Source: Hydrogenophaga intermedia
GTDB lineage: Bacteria; Pseudomonadota; Gammaproteobacteria; Burkholderiales; Burkholderiaceae_C
Direction of reading: 5' to 3'
Length of the DNA stretch: 64,000 bases
Assembly: GCF_023715105.1 (NCBI RefSeq)
Contig: NZ_JAMBNO010000016.1
Span: 1-64,000, forward strand
Numbering within the stretch: the first letter of the stretch is position 1; the number at the start of each line of letters is the position of its first letter. Both the position numbers and the translations under genes were made by a program. Shown one piece after another: positions 1 through 8,520 of the stretch. Under the pieces are notes generated by a model. That model was not told where the DNA came from and made no database searches. It saw only the letters and a list, made by a program, of their open reading frames with translations.

Positions 1-306
1 GTCGTTGAAAATGCGTTCACCCAGAGAGTTCCGGCGGCATCAGGCCGCCCAGGCACGCCGCTCACCCGTCAAGGACGCGGCGTTACGTTGCGAATAGGAC
101 GGGTCCGGGAATACGGGGGCAAGATCACAGCCCTTGTGAAGTTCACTAGAAGTCGTGCTGAAGCCAAACCAGAACGTACCGGCGAACGGAGCGAAGGTCG
201 GGAGGGGGTCCCCGGCAAACACAAAGGAGATAGGGAGGCTCCGCACTGTAGCTCGGTCTGAGACACCTCTCCGTTCTTAGAGCCCGCTCAACCCGTCAAG
301 TCATCC
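1..306. other. Leading stretch with no recognised gene
   Basis: Both strands hold only short open frames that overlap each other and have no family signature or ribosome binding site. The segment runs into a decayed insertion sequence and may be residue of mobile DNA, but I cannot name its source. Confidence 0.4.
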
Positions 307-501
307 ACTGGGCTGCTGCCGGTTCCGTTGACACCGACCTAAGCTTCTTGAGCTCGCTCGAACTGTACGGGACTGAGATAGCCGAGCGTCGAATGCCGAC
401 GCGTCGGGTTGTAGAAGCACTCGATCAACCCCCAACACCATCGATTAACCTTCGCCCCGGACTTCCACTTCTGATTGGTACGTCTACAGGGGGCAGGTCA
501 A
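307..501 (-). mobile_element. Internally deleted IS3-family insertion sequence remnant
   Basis: Read on the minus strand, 434-339 encodes the last 31 residues of an IS3-type OrfB transposase, ending FYNPTRRHSTLGYLSPVQFE followed by RAQEA and a stop. This is the conserved C-terminal end of the DDE integrase fold. At 501-490 the minus strand reads TGACCTGCCCCC, a typical IS3-family left terminus. A diverged right terminus lies around 311-340 just past the stop. Almost all of orfA and orfB between the two ends is missing, so only about 195 bp remain. The element cannot transpose by itself; it could be mobilised only if an intact relative exists elsewhere. Confidence 0.75.
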
Positions 502-724
502 CTGACCTGGCGGCGCGAATTGCTCTCGCTGCATGGCCTCTGCCGATTGGTAGCAATCTCGGCATTGCGCCCGCTTCAGACTGATGGCGGAAGTTCGCCC
601 TTCATGGCCCCGCCGGCAGCTTTCGACCCATTGCTGCTGGTCGGGTCAACATATTGACAGCTGCAAAGCTGACATCGCGCCACTCCACCCACCGCAACGG
701 CCGTCGGCTTGCCCAGCCTCAGAG

Positions 725-1260
725 CTATTGGGGCTGGCGTGACCTGGACAGCCTGCTGCGCAGCAAGCCGCCGGTGGCGATGGTTTGAATAGCAGGTCTT
801 CGATACGCGCCGGCGACACCTCGTCGGCCCACCACAGCTCGAGCACAAACTCCTAGGTGATCTTGCGCGTGGCCGGCGAGATGCGGACGCAGGATTGCGG
901 AAAAAAGCCTGGGTGCCCCGAGAGCGCCAGCGAACGCTGCAGATCGGCCAGCCAGCCGGGCTCGATGTAGAGCGCCAGAACCAGCGTGCGCTGGCCCTGC
1001 GGGGCCGGGTACTCGTAGGCATGGTGTTCCCAGGCGTTGACGAGCACGGCCGAGTCGTCGGCCAATGGCGCTCGCTCGCCGCGCACGCTGACCGCACCGT
1101 CGGCCCCACCCGCCTAGATCAGGATGTGGCAGTGGTGATGGGCATGGCCGACCGGAGTGCGTCCATGTCCAGCAGCGCCACACGGCCGAAGCGCCCCTGG
1201 AATATCTTTACGGCGCAAGACACCGCGACGAAGCGTCGGGCTCTAGGTGAATGGTGTCTT
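725..1260 (-). pseudogene. Decayed AraC-type transcriptional regulator (N-terminal part)
   Basis: The minus strand holds pieces of an AraC-family N-terminal cupin domain in different frames. One piece reads FGRVALLDMD near 1170. A shift leads into HHCHILI, then an in-frame stop near 1116. The sequence continues as AGGADGAVSVRGERAPLADD and VNAWEHHAYEYPAPQGQRTL, then a second stop near 851 and LELWWADEVSPARIEDLLF. The HTH half is not recognisable beyond about 780. At least one frameshift and two stops make it a pseudogene. It lies downstream of, and on the same strand as, the phytanoyl-CoA dioxygenase pair and may once have controlled it. Confidence 0.7.
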
Positions 1261-1354
1261 GCGGCATAGCGTTCAAGCGGATTCGGCCAATAGGGTCAAT
1301 ACGTGCCGGCGATTCGACTGGCGCTGGCGGCAGTGGCCCGATGCGCGCGTGCGT

Positions 1355-2209
1355 TCAACTCGCCGCTGGCGCGTCCTGCAGTGTGTAGATGCCGGAGTAC
1401 CCGGCCGAGAAGTCGGGCGGCAATTCGATGGAACCAGCTTCGACGCGGGCGAAGCGCGATGGCTCACCATGCACCATGCGGTTGCGATGGATGCTGTCGA
1501 TCACCGGCGCGGTGTAGGCGAAGGCGTCGGCCGCGGCGTACTGGATGATCCACGTCGTTCGCATCGTCTCCGACCGGTTGGGCGCGGAGCCGTGCACCAC
1601 GAGTCCGTGATGGGCCACGATGTCACCCGGATCGAGCTCGCTGTCGACGGCGCGGGAGACCTCCTCCGGAGTCGTCTGCGCGTTGCAGTTCAGCAGGTAG
1701 CGACCGCCGTCCCAGTGGCTGCGCGGGCCTTGCCGGTGCGTGCCGGGAATCGTGCGCAAGCAGCCGTTCAAGCGCCGCGACGGGTTCAACGGCAGGCTGA
1801 TGGCCACCAGGTTGGTGTTGGTGTGCGGGAACACCGACCAGTCCTGATGCCAGCCGATCTCGGCCCCGCCGTGCGGAAGCTTGAAGTTGATCTTCGAGTG
1901 ATAGAACTTCACCGGACCGCCGATCAAGGCAGCGGCAATGCCGCCAAGCACCTCGCCGAAGGCAAGCTCGACGTAGACCTCGTCGAGCTCGGTCGGGCTG
2001 GCGATGCGGCGGATGCGCGGCGCATCCGGGCTGTGCCCCGGCTCCAGGTCGTAGTGCCGGGTCCCGGCCACGAGCCCGCGCCCGGCCTCTCGCAGCCGAT
2101 CGGTCGTCGCGATCAGGCGCTGCAGCGCCGTTGACTCGACGACGTTGCGCAGTTCGAGGTAGCCGGTCTCGCGATAGTGCGCGATGGCGTCGGACGACGG
2201 GATCGTCAT
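1355..2209 (-). CDS. Phytanoyl-CoA dioxygenase family protein (second of pair)
   Basis: This is a 284-residue Fe(II)/2-oxoglutarate-dependent oxygenase of the PhyH family, cytoplasmic, hydroxylating an unidentified small molecule. The metal triad is visible: His121 and Asp123 in GWHQDWSVF, and distal His206 in VVHGSAPNRSETMR, where Arg217 should bind 2-oxoglutarate. The start ATG at 2209 overlaps the stop of the upstream paralogue (ATGA), so the two are translationally coupled. The paralogues differ widely and may act on successive intermediates or form a heteromer. An ectoine-hydroxylase-like role cannot be excluded, but no ectoine genes are nearby. Confidence 0.85.
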   Translation of the reverse strand: MTIPSSDAIAHYRETGYLELRNVVESTALQRLIATTDRLREAGRGLVAGTRHYDLEPGHSPDAPRIRRIASPTELDEVYVELAFGEVLGGIAAALIGGPVKFYHSKINFKLPHGGAEIGWHQDWSVFPHTNTNLVAISLPLNPSRRLNGCLRTIPGTHRQGPRSHWDGGRYLLNCNAQTTPEEVSRAVDSELDPGDIVAHHGLVVHGSAPNRSETMRTTWIIQYAAADAFAYTAPVIDSIHRNRMVHGEPSRFARVEAGSIELPPDFSAGYSGIYTLQDAPAAS

Positions 2210-3018
2210 GCCGTCTCCCGTGCAGGTTGAGTGGTGATCTTGTCGCTGCCCATCTGCAGGGGCGCTACGTTCGTCGAGCGCACGTAGTCGGGCCGCGGTG
2301 CAGGCACGGCCTCGGGCTTGTTCGCGACAGTGTTGTAGACGATATAGACCTGCCAACGGTCGTGCCGGCTGAGATTGTGGCCCGAGGCATGGAGGAGATT
2401 GGGATGGAAGAAGACCACCGTACCCGGCTTGCCGACGATCGGGACCGGCTCGGCGCTGCGCTGCATGATCTCGAGCAGCGTCGGCTTGGGCACGACGAAG
2501 AACTTGTAGCCGGTGCTTTCGTCGAACTCGGGTTCGAGGTTGCCGACCCGGTGCGAGCCCGGAATGAAATAGAGGCAGCCGCCGATCTCGGTAGGCTCGT
2601 CGAGCATGAGGAGCGCGGTCGTCAGGTTCGCCTCGGGCACGCCGTCGCGCCGCCACGTCCCGTAGTCCTGGTGCCAAGCCCACACCGAGCCATCGATGGC
2701 GGTCTTCAGGTTGCATTTGGTGTGGTAGACGTAGAGCGACTCGTCGCCGAGCAGTTGCCGGGCCGGGGCGAGCAGCCGAGGGGCGCGCGCGGCGGCGTGG
2801 AACGGCGGTGAGGCGGTTGGCCCGTCCGCCTCGTGGACGCGGTAGATCGTCTTGGCCACGCCGCCGACACGTTCGCGCACGAGGTGGTCGGTGTCGATGC
2901 CTTGCAGCCGCTGGAGTTCGGCCTTCATGGCCGCGACTTCCGCCGGCGCCAGCAGTTCGGGCAGGACGATGAAGCCGTCGCGGCGGTAGCGCGCGAGTTG
3001 GTCGGTTGAGAGTTGCAT
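2206..3018 (-). CDS. Phytanoyl-CoA dioxygenase family protein (first of pair)
   Basis: This 270-residue member of the PhyH Fe(II)/2-oxoglutarate oxygenase family has His116-Gln-Asp118 in WAWHQDYG and distal His210 in NLLHASGHNLSRHDRW, with Arg221 as the likely co-substrate ligand. The length is normal for the family. It is the first gene after the GntR regulator on the same strand, separated by 99 bp that contain a perfect 14-bp palindrome, and its stop overlaps the next gene by 4 bases. The substrate is unknown. Context (GntR/FCD control, no biosynthetic neighbours) favours catabolism of a carboxylate or ether-like compound. Confidence 0.85.
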   Translation of the reverse strand: MQLSTDQLARYRRDGFIVLPELLAPAEVAAMKAELQRLQGIDTDHLVRERVGGVAKTIYRVHEADGPTASPPFHAAARAPRLLAPARQLLGDESLYVYHTKCNLKTAIDGSVWAWHQDYGTWRRDGVPEANLTTALLMLDEPTEIGGCLYFIPGSHRVGNLEPEFDESTGYKFFVVPKPTLLEIMQRSAEPVPIVGKPGTVVFFHPNLLHASGHNLSRHDRWQVYIVYNTVANKPEAVPAPRPDYVRSTNVAPLQMGSDKITTQPARETA

Positions 3019-3057
3019 GGATGGTTGCCTTGAATGACGCCGGAACTATGGCACAGC

Positions 3058-3071
3058 ACTGGCATGCCAGT
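3058..3071. promoter_or_regulatory. Perfect 14-bp palindrome, candidate GntR operator
   Basis: ACTGGCATGCCAGT is its own reverse complement. It lies 40 bp upstream of the first phytanoyl-CoA dioxygenase start and downstream of the gntR stop. GntR/FCD regulators commonly bind short palindromes at such sites. Assignment to the adjacent regulator is inference. Confidence 0.5.
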
Positions 3072-3117
3072 CAAGTTCCAGAACAATCCTCCCCGCTCGT
3101 TACAGGGTCGATCGGCG

Positions 3118-3867
3118 TCACGGCGCGACCGTGCTGCGCGAGAAGCTGTCCAGGTCGTCGATCAGGGCGTCGCTGGCCGCTACCGCCGCAGCTTCGACGC
3201 CGGAGGCGAGCGCCTCGGCCAGGCTCACATGGAGCTGCATCGTGCGTTCCGTGCCGGGCCACACCGCCTGGTGGAAGAACCAGAAGCGCCGCGAGACCGC
3301 GTGCAGCGCGGCGACAGACTGGGCGGCGATCTCGTTGCGGGCCGCGTGCGCCGCCATCGCATTCATTTCGGCATCGCACTGCAGGAAATCGGCCACCGCG
3401 CCGGCCTTCACGGCCCTGGCCATTTGCCGGGCAATCGTCGCCATGCGCTGGCGCTCGGCGACCGTGGCCCGGCGCGCGGCAAGGCGGGCGATCAGTCGGT
3501 CCAGCTCGCGACGCGTCTCCAGCACCAGCAGCTGCCGGCGAAGATCGATCTGGGTGACCACGACCCCGCGACGCGGCAGAATCTGCACGAGGTGCTCGCG
3601 CGACAGGCGCTGTAACGCTTCCCGAATCGGTGTCGTGCCGATTCCGATGAGTGCGCTGAGGCTTGCCTCCGAGACCACGCTGCCCGGCGCCAGCTGCAGC
3701 GTGACGATGAGTTCCTCGAGGCGCTGGTAGGCCTTCTCGTTAAGCGTCAAGCCCCAATCGCCGGGCGCCGCCGCGCCTTCGTCGCTGAGCGATGCTGGCG
3801 CTGTATTCCTGGTGGGAGCGCCGGGGGTACGGCCACGATGGCTCGCTGGCAAGTTGGTTTTTCGCAT
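3118..3867 (-). CDS. GntR-family regulator with FCD ligand domain
   Basis: This 249-residue DNA-binding repressor or activator has an N-terminal winged helix at about residues 44-108, containing SALIGIGTTPIREALQRLSR, the hallmark of the GntR FadR subgroup. An all-helical FCD effector domain follows to the C terminus. I use the start at 3867 (MRKTNLPASH). An upstream ATG at 3942 would add 25 residues with no family support. It precedes the two phytanoyl-CoA dioxygenase genes on the same strand and most likely controls them, with their substrate or product as effector. In the FCD the first metal-ligand His of the usual D-x3-H is Asn (DAEMN). Confidence 0.85.
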   Translation of the reverse strand: MRKTNLPASHRGRTPGAPTRNTAPASLSDEGAAAPGDWGLTLNEKAYQRLEELIVTLQLAPGSVVSEASLSALIGIGTTPIREALQRLSREHLVQILPRRGVVVTQIDLRRQLLVLETRRELDRLIARLAARRATVAERQRMATIARQMARAVKAGAVADFLQCDAEMNAMAAHAARNEIAAQSVAALHAVSRRFWFFHQAVWPGTERTMQLHVSLAEALASGVEAAAVAASDALIDDLDSFSRSTVAP

Positions 3868-4557
3868 GAGCAGGCGAAGTGTACGAGCCGCCGCCGGACC
3901 GTCGAAGATCTCACCTGCTTTTCTGCGCCGCGAGGGGCGCACATCTCCGTGTGTTCGCCTCGCGACGCTCCCGGCGTACGGTGCCTGTTTTGCCGCGAAA
4001 CTGCGCGCCCACGTTCTTCAAAGTTCTCCGTTCGCGAACCTTGGCTGGTAGGCGTCTCGGTCGTGTGAATCGCAGCAATCATTACGGAAAGTGCGCGAAG
4101 ATCTTTAGCCGTGATTCGTCGCTTGGCCACAGCGAGCCCTCGCCTAGCGCTGCTGGTGATCGTTCTGGGTGAGCGTGTTCTTGCCGGCCAGCCTGTGGGC
4201 GCCGAGCCTTGCGCCCGTTGAAGGGCACAAGTTGTTAATCGCACATTCCTGGGTGTGCTCGAAGTCAGGAGCTCACCTGACGGTATGACATCGGCTGCCC
4301 GAAAGCGGTCGTCGACGGGTGGCCGCATCTGGCCAAGTGCAGCCGCTCAGTTTTGGCGGCTGAGAGGCCGCTACCGCTGCAAAGCCGAATTCAGCTCTTC
4401 AAGGTCAGCTCACGACGGAACCGGGTCGATGGGGCTCATGGCCACGAAAGGCGGCTTCGCCAGCCCGACATGTGCTCGGCGAGCCACTGCCAACGACGCT
4501 CAACGGGTGCAGCCCATGGCCGAACGGGCCAACGCCCTCATCGCGTCGCCAGCTGCA
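3868..4557. other. 690-bp stretch without a recognisable gene
   Basis: The interval separates the start of gntR from the end of the TRAP operon. Open frames on both strands are short, overlap each other and carry no family motifs. I see no RNA gene, repeat array or clear terminator. It presumably contains the gntR promoter. The part beside the TRAP operon may be degenerate coding DNA, but I cannot identify a parent. Confidence 0.4.
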
Positions 4558-5829
4558 TCACCGGATGAGCAGCATCGACACCGAAGGCAGGTAGGTAACC
4601 AGCATCAGCACCACGAGCATCATCAGCACGAAAGGGAGGATGGCGCGCGCGAGGGGCCACAGCTTCACGCCGCCGATGGCCATGCCGACGAACAGGCAGT
4701 AGCCGATGGGCGGGGTCGCCATGCCGATGGCGACGTTGGTGACGATCATGGAGCCGAAGTGGATCGGGTCGACGCCGAACCGGTTGGCGATGCCGATGAG
4801 CATGGGCCCCAGGATCACCATGATCGCGATCTCGTCCATCACGGCCGCCATGGCAAAGAAACCGAGGTTCAACGCCAGCAGCATGCTCCAGCGGCTTTCG
4901 AACTGCGTGCCCAGCCACATGGCCAGCTTGGTGGCCAGCTGCTCCTGCGCCACCAGGAAGCCGAAGCCGCTTGAGACGGCCACCACGGCCATCACCACCG
5001 CGCTGATCGACATGGCGCGGGCGAAGATGCCGGGCAATTCGCGCCAGCGCAGGCGCCGCTCGATGAAGAGGCCGACCACCAGCGCATAGACGCACGCGGC
5101 CACCGCGGCCTCGGTGGGCGTGAAGGCGCCGCCATAGATGCCGCCCAGCACCACCACCGGCGCCAGCAGCGCCCAGATGCCTTCTCGCAGGGCCAGCAGG
5201 CGTTCGCGCCAAGTGGCCGGGCTTTCGCGGACGCGCCGATCGCGCAGCCCTTTCCAGACGATCAGGACCACCATGCCGCTGGCCATCAGGAGGCCGGGCA
5301 CCACGCCTGAGAGGAACAGCTTGCTGATCGACTGTTCGGCAATCACGCCCCAGATGACGAAGGCGATCGATGGCGGCACCAGTGGCGCCAGCACGCCGGC
5401 ACTCACCACCAGTGCGGTGGCATATGCACGGTCGTAACCACGCTCGACCATGGCGGGGATCATCACGGCGCCGATGGCTGCCGTAGTGGCGGGCGCCGAT
5501 CCGCTGACCGCGGCAAACACCAGCGCTGCGAGCACCACCACCAGGCCCAACCCACCCGGCAGGTGCCGCACGAACACCTGGGCCACCTTCACGAGGCGTT
5601 GCGACAAACCGCCTGCAAGCATGATCTCGCCGGCCAGCATGAAGAAGGGAATGGCCAGCAGGCTGAAGCTCTGTGTACCGGCTATCAGCGTCTGGGGCAG
5701 CAGCATGGGCTCGATGCCGACCACCAGCAGCACCGCGATGACGCTCAGCGCGATGGCGAAGGCGAACGGCACCCCCAGCAGCACCAGGCTGGCAAAGCCG
5801 ACAGTGAGTATCCAGGCGGTGGTTGACAT
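4558..5829 (-). CDS. TRAP transporter large permease, DctM family
   Basis: This 423-residue inner-membrane subunit is the channel-forming half of a tripartite ATP-independent periplasmic (TRAP) carboxylate transporter. Hydrophobic segments run through the whole length. Family-typical blocks include FFMLAGEIMLAGGLSQRLVK, GSAPATTAAIGAVMIPAM, LVPPSIAFVIWGVIAEQSI and GMATPPIGYCLFV. The start at 5829 (MSTTAW) shares TGATG with the stop of the small permease gene, so translation is coupled. It ends the operon amidohydrolase-dctP-dctQ-dctM. The substrate is probably the acid related to the upstream amidohydrolase. Confidence 0.93.
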   Translation of the reverse strand: MSTTAWILTVGFASLVLLGVPFAFAIALSVIAVLLVVGIEPMLLPQTLIAGTQSFSLLAIPFFMLAGEIMLAGGLSQRLVKVAQVFVRHLPGGLGLVVVLAALVFAAVSGSAPATTAAIGAVMIPAMVERGYDRAYATALVVSAGVLAPLVPPSIAFVIWGVIAEQSISKLFLSGVVPGLLMASGMVVLIVWKGLRDRRVRESPATWRERLLALREGIWALLAPVVVLGGIYGGAFTPTEAAVAACVYALVVGLFIERRLRWRELPGIFARAMSISAVVMAVVAVSSGFGFLVAQEQLATKLAMWLGTQFESRWSMLLALNLGFFAMAAVMDEIAIMVILGPMLIGIANRFGVDPIHFGSMIVTNVAIGMATPPIGYCLFVGMAIGGVKLWPLARAILPFVLMMLVVLMLVTYLPSVSMLLIR

Positions 5830-6359
5830 CAGCGACCCGGGGCACCACCCGGGAGTGCCACGGAAGGCGGCGCCGGGGGGCCCATGAACAGGTGTTCCAG
5901 CGCAAACACCGCGATGAGCACACCGCCCACCGGCGCGCAGGCGTAGAGCCAGGCCGTGGGGTACCCAATGGCGGCCGACGTGGCACCGAAAGAATCGACC
6001 ACGTAGGCCTTGCCGGCCCATGCAATGAAGCCGCCCGCGGCCGCGACCGCCAGCGCGACGAACTTGTCGAGGGCGTGCGCCAGCGGGCGCGGCAGGGCCG
6101 TGACCAGCAGGTCCAGCCGCACATGAACCGCTTCGCGCACGCCAAGCGCAATGGCCAGCAGTGTGGCCCAGCTGAAGCACAGCAAGGCCAGCTCTTCACT
6201 CCAGCCAAGGGCAATGCCGAAGGCGTACCGCAGGGCGACTTGCAAGGCCAGCACAGCCAGCATGACGCCGACCAGCAGCACGACCAGGCCACGCACGGCA
6301 CCCGCCAGCAGGCCGAGCGCCCCGCGCAGCCCGCTCATGTGTTCGCGGCGCTCGCTCAC
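5829..6359 (-). CDS. TRAP transporter small permease, DctQ family
   Basis: This 176-residue membrane protein with four predicted helices is the small subunit of the TRAP transporter. The stretch RYAFGIALGWSEELALLCFS carries the conserved W-x-E-E region of DctQ proteins. The start at 6359 overlaps the dctP stop by 4 bases; an internal start at 6338 (MSGLRG) is also possible. It pairs with the large permease, with which it shares a TGATG junction. Confidence 0.88.
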   Translation of the reverse strand: MSERREHMSGLRGALGLLAGAVRGLVVLLVGVMLAVLALQVALRYAFGIALGWSEELALLCFSWATLLAIALGVREAVHVRLDLLVTALPRPLAHALDKFVALAVAAAGGFIAWAGKAYVVDSFGATSAAIGYPTAWLYACAPVGGVLIAVFALEHLFMGPPAPPSVALPGGAPGR

Positions 6360-7357
6360 TTCACCGCGGCGAGAGCCTTGTCCAGCAGCGGGCCTTGCCC
6401 GCTCTGGCGGAACTTGTCGTACACCGGCTTCACGCTGGCGCGAAAGGCGGCCACATCGGCAACGGGATTGATCTTCATCCCGTTGGCTTCAAGCGTGGTC
6501 AGCGTCTTGCGTGCGTCGGCGGCTGCCGCCTGGCGCTGCACGGCGATCGCCGAGGTGGCTGCGCTCTGCACGGTCTTGCGCAGATCGGCGGGCAGCTTCT
6601 CAAGGGTGCGTTTGCTGATGACCAGGCCGATGGCCGAGTAGGTGTGATTGGTCAAAGAGAGGAACTTCGTCACCTCGAAGTACTTGTTTGCCTCGATCAC
6701 GGCCAGCGGGATTTCAAGGCCGTCGATGGTGCCTTGCTGCACGGCGGTGAAGGTCTCGCCCCAGGCCATGGGAATGGCCGAGCCGCCGAGGCTGGTGAAC
6801 ATGTCGATGAACACCGGGTTCTGCATGACGCGGTACTTGACGCCTTGCACATCGGCCGGGGTGCTCACCGGGCGCTTGTTGTTGATCATGTTGCGGAACC
6901 CGCCTTCCATGAAGCCGAGCAGCACGATGCCTTTGCCGGCCAGCCGCGTACCGAGCTCCTGGCCGATGTCGCCGTCGAGCGTCTTGTGAGCCTGTGCCTC
7001 GCTGGCGTACAGGAACGGCAGGTCGTTCACGCTGAAACCGGGCTCGAACTGGGCGATCACGGCATTGGTGATGATGCCGGCGTCCACGGTGCCGAAGCGC
7101 ATGCCTTCCAGCATCTGGCGTTCGTCGCCGAGGGCGCGGTTCGGGAACAGCTGCACCTCGATGCGGCCACCGCTGTCACGCTCCACCGCGGCCTTGAAGG
7201 CGCGCGCTCCCACGGCATAAGGGTCTTGCGGGCCGTCCGATGTGGTCCAGCCGAGCTTGATGACGTTGGCGGGCTGCGCGTTGGCGCCAGTCGCGAACGT
7301 GAGGCACGCTCCTGCGACGAGCGCCATCAGGGCACGTAGTTTGTTGCGGTGGTTCAT
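6356..7357 (-). CDS. TRAP transporter solute-binding protein, DctP family
   Basis: This 333-residue periplasmic binding protein delivers the substrate to the DctQM membrane pair. Residues 1-27 form a Sec signal peptide ending in ANA-QP. The mature protein shows the family blocks YAVGARAFKAAVERDSGGRI, VQLFPNRALGDERQMLEGMR, GGFRNMINNKRPV and FEVTKFLSLTNHTYS, the last being the TRAP signature region. A good ribosome site (AGGAG) lies 8 bases before the ATG. It sits 69 bp downstream of the amidohydrolase on the same strand. The ligand is presumably an organic acid. Confidence 0.93.
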   Translation of the reverse strand: MNHRNKLRALMALVAGACLTFATGANAQPANVIKLGWTTSDGPQDPYAVGARAFKAAVERDSGGRIEVQLFPNRALGDERQMLEGMRFGTVDAGIITNAVIAQFEPGFSVNDLPFLYASEAQAHKTLDGDIGQELGTRLAGKGIVLLGFMEGGFRNMINNKRPVSTPADVQGVKYRVMQNPVFIDMFTSLGGSAIPMAWGETFTAVQQGTIDGLEIPLAVIEANKYFEVTKFLSLTNHTYSAIGLVISKRTLEKLPADLRKTVQSAATSAIAVQRQAAAADARKTLTTLEANGMKINPVADVAAFRASVKPVYDKFRQSGQGPLLDKALAAVK

Positions 7358-7426
7358 GCTTGTCTCCTGTCGTGGTGGGAACCTGGGAACGAAATCGAGT
7401 GACGGCGTGCGGCGGCGGCGGCCGCG

Positions 7427-8392
7427 TCAGTGCGACCAATAAAGGCGGGTGGGGTTGTCAACCAGAACCTGCTGCAGTTCGGTGGCACTGCACGCGTCGA
7501 GCAGTGCCTCGATCAGATCGCCGTCATCGACCATGGGCGGCGCAATGGCGGGGTGAGGCCAGTCGGTACCCCAGACCAGCCTGGATGGATTGGCGCGCAA
7601 CAACGCTTCGACCACGGGCGCGGCATCGCCGAAGCCGGTGCGCTGGGGTGTGATGCGGTACAGCCCCGACAACTTGACCCAGGCGCGCTCTTCGCGCACG
7701 AGGGCCAGCAGGTTGCGAAACCCTTCGCTGGCCAGGGCGTCCCTGGCGGGCACATGGCCGCAGTGGTCCACCACCAGGGGTACGCCCAAGTCGGCGAAGG
7801 CGAGCACCCGCCGGGGGTCCTGGCTCACGTCCATGAGCACTTGCAGGTGCCAGCCGAAATCACGCACCCGATCCACGATTCGAGGCACGGCGTCCATTGG
7901 CACCCCACCATCGAACAGGGCGTTGCAGCGTGTGCCGCGTGCGCCGAGCGCATGCCAGCGCTCGATGTCGGCATGGGGTGTGTCGGGCTGGACCACGGCC
8001 ACGCCGCGCATCCAGTCGCCACACAACGCGAGCCAGTGCTCGAAGCTGGTGTGGTCGGCCCCATACACGCTGGGATGGACCAGCACCGCGCGCTCCAGGC
8101 CCAGGGCGCTGGCCATGGCGCGGTAAGCGTCGATGCCCGCGGGGCTGGGGGTGTAACTGCGTGGCTCTGCGAAGGCAAAGGCCGCCACGCCGGCGGGAGT
8201 GGCTTCGAAGATGTGGAAGTGGCAGTCGCAGGCGCCTCGCGGCAGCGCCCGGCTGGGTGTTCGCACCTGGGGGTTGAAGGGCAGGTAGCCCGCCGACGCC
8301 GCGTTGGCGGCAACGACCTCAGACCGGACCGCCGCTTGGGCCGACGCTGGTGACGTGCCGGCAGCGGGGGTGGAAAGACGGTCATTCAACAT
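7427..8392 (-). CDS. Amidohydrolase-2 family hydrolase (PDC-hydrolase-like)
   Basis: This 321-residue metal-dependent TIM-barrel hydrolase resembles 2-pyrone-4,6-dicarboxylate lactonase (LigI) and related dicarboxylate lactonases. Landmarks are the first-strand GACDCHFHIFE, VLVHPSVYGADHTSFE, VVDHCGHVPA, VKLSGLYRIT and the C-terminal VWGTDWPHP with the catalytic Asp. It heads the TRAP transporter operon, so it probably hydrolyses the imported acid or its lactone. It is divergent from a MocR-type regulator. The first 40 residues are low-complexity and an internal start is possible. Confidence 0.82.
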   Translation of the reverse strand: MLNDRLSTPAAGTSPASAQAAVRSEVVAANAASAGYLPFNPQVRTPSRALPRGACDCHFHIFEATPAGVAAFAFAEPRSYTPSPAGIDAYRAMASALGLERAVLVHPSVYGADHTSFEHWLALCGDWMRGVAVVQPDTPHADIERWHALGARGTRCNALFDGGVPMDAVPRIVDRVRDFGWHLQVLMDVSQDPRRVLAFADLGVPLVVDHCGHVPARDALASEGFRNLLALVREERAWVKLSGLYRITPQRTGFGDAAPVVEALLRANPSRLVWGTDWPHPAIAPPMVDDGDLIEALLDACSATELQQVLVDNPTRLYWSH

Positions 8393-8455
8393 GGTCGGGT
8401 CACTTCATGCGCCTGGAGGAGTCCCCATCTTGGGGCGATTGTGGATTGGCGGAAA

Positions 8456-8487
8456 TGGCCAGAATGAAATATCGTCAGTGGCCAGAA
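8456..8487. promoter_or_regulatory. Direct repeat TGGCCAGAA x2, candidate MocR operator
   Basis: TGGCCAGAA occurs at 8456-8464 and again at 8479-8487, a 23-bp centre spacing, about two helical turns. It lies between the divergent amidohydrolase/TRAP operon and the MocR regulator. PdxR/MocR proteins are known to bind direct repeats as head-to-tail dimers, so this is a reasonable operator for both promoters. Confidence 0.5.
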
Positions 8488-8520
8488 AGCCCGACACCTT
8501 GATTCACCGAAGGAGCCGCC

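Noticed and set aside
40..266. Two overlapping minus-strand frames of 65-68 codons at the left edge
   Set aside because: No ribosome sites, no recognisable domain, and mutually overlapping; could be mobile-element debris but cannot be supported as genes.
4255..4557. Possible plus-strand gene beginning near 4255
   Set aside because: Its frame continues as an antisense shadow of dctM and the unique 5' part has no motif or ribosome site.
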